From contig NZ_BNJJ01000002.1 in the NCBI RefSeq assembly GCF_016587435.1, positions 539,991-603,990 of the forward strand: DNA of 64,000 nucleotides. The letters are read 5' to 3'. A model generated the notes under the pieces. It did not search any database. It was given only the letters and a program-made list of their open reading frames with translations, and was not told where the DNA came from. The DNA is from Dictyobacter formicarum (lineage in GTDB: Bacteria > Chloroflexota > Ktedonobacteria > Ktedonobacterales > Ktedonobacteraceae). A program made the position numbers and the translations under genes. Positions 62,292 to 64,000 of this stretch are shown in pieces. Each line of letters begins with the position of its first letter. Position 1 is the stretch's first letter.

Positions 62292-63080
62292 ATGGCAGTT
62301 CTACTCAAATCTCGTAAAGAGATTGATAAATTACGCGAAGCCGGGCGCCTGGTGGCCCAGACATTTGAAGTGCTACGTCCCTACGTAAAACCGGGGACGA
62401 CCACGGCCGAATTGGACAAGATTGCCGAGGACTATATTCGTAGCCACAATGCCATTCCAATATATAAAGGGTATGGCGCACATCCCGGTGGCAATGGCCG
62501 CCCCGCTATTCCACCTTTTCCTGGCACGATTTGTGCTTCGGTCAACGAAGTTATCTGCCATGGTATTCCCAGCGAGAAACAGGTGCTGCAGGATGGGGAT
62601 ATCATCGGCGTTGATATCGGCGTGGTCCTCAATGGCTGGGTCGGTGATTCCTGCATGACCTATGCTGTTGGCAACGTTGACGAAGAATCCCAGCGCTTGA
62701 TGGAAGTGACACGCAAATGTATGGAACTGGGTATTGAACAGGCTCGCCACGGCAATCACCTGGGCGATATCGGCGCAGCTATCCAAACCTATGCAGAGTC
62801 CCATGGCTTTTCGGTCGTCCGCGACCTGGTAGGGCATGGCGTAGGCCGTTCACTACACGAAGATCCCAATGTGCCTCACTTTGGTCGTCCCGGCACCAGA
62901 ATGCGTATCCAGAAAGGCATGGTCTTCACTATTGAGCCAATGATCAACGTTGGCACCCATGAAGCCGAAACTCTGGCGGACCACTGGACTATCGTTACCG
63001 CTGACCGCAAGCGCTCAGCCCAGTACGAACACAGCCTGGCCATCACCGATGGCGCCCCTGAACTGTTAACCGTACTCTAA
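62292..63080 (+). CDS. map: Methionine aminopeptidase type I
   Basis: The enzyme removes the N-terminal Met of new proteins. Metal ligands are visible in GVDIGVVLNGWVGDSCMTY (two Asp), GHGVGRSLHEDPNVPHFG (His), FTIEPMI (Glu) and QYEHSLAIT (Glu). The 262-residue length is typical. AAGAGG lies just before ATG. It follows the small HTH gene. Confidence 0.96.
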   Translation: MAVLLKSRKEIDKLREAGRLVAQTFEVLRPYVKPGTTTAELDKIAEDYIRSHNAIPIYKGYGAHPGGNGRPAIPPFPGTICASVNEVICHGIPSEKQVLQDGDIIGVDIGVVLNGWVGDSCMTYAVGNVDEESQRLMEVTRKCMELGIEQARHGNHLGDIGAAIQTYAESHGFSVVRDLVGHGVGRSLHEDPNVPHFGRPGTRMRIQKGMVFTIEPMINVGTHEAETLADHWTIVTADRKRSAQYEHSLAITDGAPELLTVL

Positions 63081-63090
63081 ACATACGTTC

Positions 63091-63126
63091 GCGCAGCCCT
63101 CCGTTATAGAGAACCTTGGGCTGCGC
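63091..63126. terminator. Hairpin between convergent map and dehydrogenase genes
   Basis: A 9-bp stem GCGCAGCCC/GGGCTGCGC encloses 18 nt. No T tract, so termination is uncertain. Confidence 0.5.
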
Positions 63127-63158
63127 TCCATCAGAACACCGGAGATAAACTATAAACG

Positions 63159-64000
63159 TTATTCCCAGACAATCGCGACTTTGCCGGTCTTGCCACCATC
63201 AAAGGTCTCATAGGCTTCGCGTGCCTGCTCTAGTGTAAAGCGATGGGTGACCATCACATCGGGATGCAGGTTCCAGCGCACCAGATGCTCGACCAGTTCT
63301 TCCATCTGCTGGATACTACAGACCCAGGAACCAAAGAGGCTGAGTTGTTTATGGATCAGTAGCGGGCTAGGCGCAAAGGAGACGGTGCCTCCCTCTCCCA
63401 CATAGACGACACGCCCCCATTCACGGGCGGCCTCTAGACAGAGGTGGCGCGCATCTGCATTGCCGGAACAATCGATGGCGACCTCGAATCCTTCATCATT
63501 GGTTTTAGCCTGCAGTTGGTCTAGCACTTCATGTCCCTCTTGAGGGCCAACCACTTCTTCAATGCCTAATTTCTGGGCCAGTGCCCGACGCTCGGATACA
63601 TACTCCACGCCGACAACGCGCGCGCCCATCGCCTGGCAGAGCAGGGCAACGCCCAACCCTACAGGTCCAAGTCCAGTTACGAGCACAGCATCCCGACCCG
63701 ATACTCCAGCACGCACGCAGGCCGCATAAGCCGTACCTACTCCACAGGCGACCATGGCCCCATCCAGATATGTCAGTTCATCGGGCAGAGCTACCAGAGT
63801 ACGTTCTTCGGCCAACAAAAACTCGGCATGTCCACCATTGCGCTGCCAACCATAAGCGGCCCGTCCATTTTGCTCCTGAGTACAACTAATCATCCAGCCA
63901 CTACGACAATTGTGACAGACTCCGCAACCGGCAATATGATAGAGCACCACCCGGTCGCCTGCCTTAAAGCGCTGGACGCCCGGCCCTACCTGCTCAATGA
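63159..64000 (-). CDS. Zinc-dependent alcohol dehydrogenase (N-terminus beyond window)
   Basis: The last 280 residues of a medium-chain dehydrogenase are visible; the start lies right of 64000. The structural zinc site C-x2-C-x2-C-x7-C appears as GCGVCHNCRSGWMISC, the Rossmann motif as VTGLGPVGLGVALL and the substrate-domain end as KTGKVAIVWE. Family members oxidise alcohols, sorbitol or threonine; the visible part does not decide the substrate. Confidence 0.88.
   Translation of the reverse strand, partial: IEQVGPGVQRFKAGDRVVLYHIAGCGVCHNCRSGWMISCTQEQNGRAAYGWQRNGGHAEFLLAEERTLVALPDELTYLDGAMVACGVGTAYAACVRAGVSGRDAVLVTGLGPVGLGVALLCQAMGARVVGVEYVSERRALAQKLGIEEVVGPQEGHEVLDQLQAKTNDEGFEVAIDCSGNADARHLCLEAAREWGRVVYVGEGGTVSFAPSPLLIHKQLSLFGSWVCSIQQMEELVEHLVRWNLHPDVMVTHRFTLEQAREAYETFDGGKTGKVAIVWE

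Overview
The window reads as a chromosomal segment of a Chloroflexota bacterium, most likely class Ktedonobacteria, carrying a roughly 31 kb integrated element. The taxonomic guess is inference from gene style: TIR/NB-ARC/TPR and HTH-TPR proteins, a Ser/Thr kinase fused to a PQQ-type propeller, DesK/DesR-like two-component genes, a CCAEP-tail radical SAM protein and a lipoprotein sugar dehydrogenase. No rRNA, tRNA or CRISPR array was found.

Left chromosomal arm (1-9.7 kb): the 5' part of smc, a formyltransferase, a yggX-radical SAM pair overlapping by ATGA, a YbaK-type editing protein, a PQQ sugar dehydrogenase lipoprotein, a flavin reductase, a HIT protein, a 3-hydroxyacyl-CoA dehydrogenase and a membrane/PRC-barrel-like protein. 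At 9.77 kb lies a dispersed repeat holding 12-bp iterated units. Next come a large TIR-NB-ARC-TPR gene and an HTH-TPR regulator on the minus strand, a likely two-gene defence or signalling unit.

Integrated element (about 14.3-45.6 kb): an XRE repressor faces a strong promoter with palindromic operators. That promoter leads into a replication operon: small membrane protein, sigma factor, SF2 helicase, primase-helicase and family A DNA polymerase, with several start/stop overlaps. Two DNA methyltransferases follow, then a complete type I restriction-modification operon with a HEPN-like gene between hsdS and hsdR. The right part carries cargo: a membrane coiled-coil protein, a CoiA-like protein, a DEDD-type exonuclease, a PAPS-reductase-like protein, a secreted PKD/Pro-Thr protein, a deoxyribosyltransferase-like protein, a lysozyme-like protein and a HAD hydrolase. 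An excisionase-like gene and a tyrosine integrase close it. No capsid, terminase, portal or conjugation ATPase gene is visible, so it looks like an integrative element with its own replisome rather than a complete prophage or ICE.

Three non-coding signals stand out in the element. The decamer TGCGGGGGGT occurs seven times around a hairpin in the last 0.5 kb of the primase gene, in both orientations and in two reading frames, and is a candidate replication origin. A repeated intergenic cassette carries short leader ORFs. There is also a perfect 45-bp palindrome.

Right chromosomal arm (45.7-64 kb): a second, diverged copy of the 9.77 kb repeat and a broken copy of the TPR gene, a monooxygenase-like protein, an orphan sugar-type ABC ATPase, a three-gene ABC-2 exporter, a coiled-coil protein, the kinase-propeller protein, a histidine kinase/response regulator pair, a thioredoxin facing a MerR regulator, an MFS exporter, a MoaD-like protein, a small HTH protein, methionine aminopeptidase and the 3' part of a zinc alcohol dehydrogenase.
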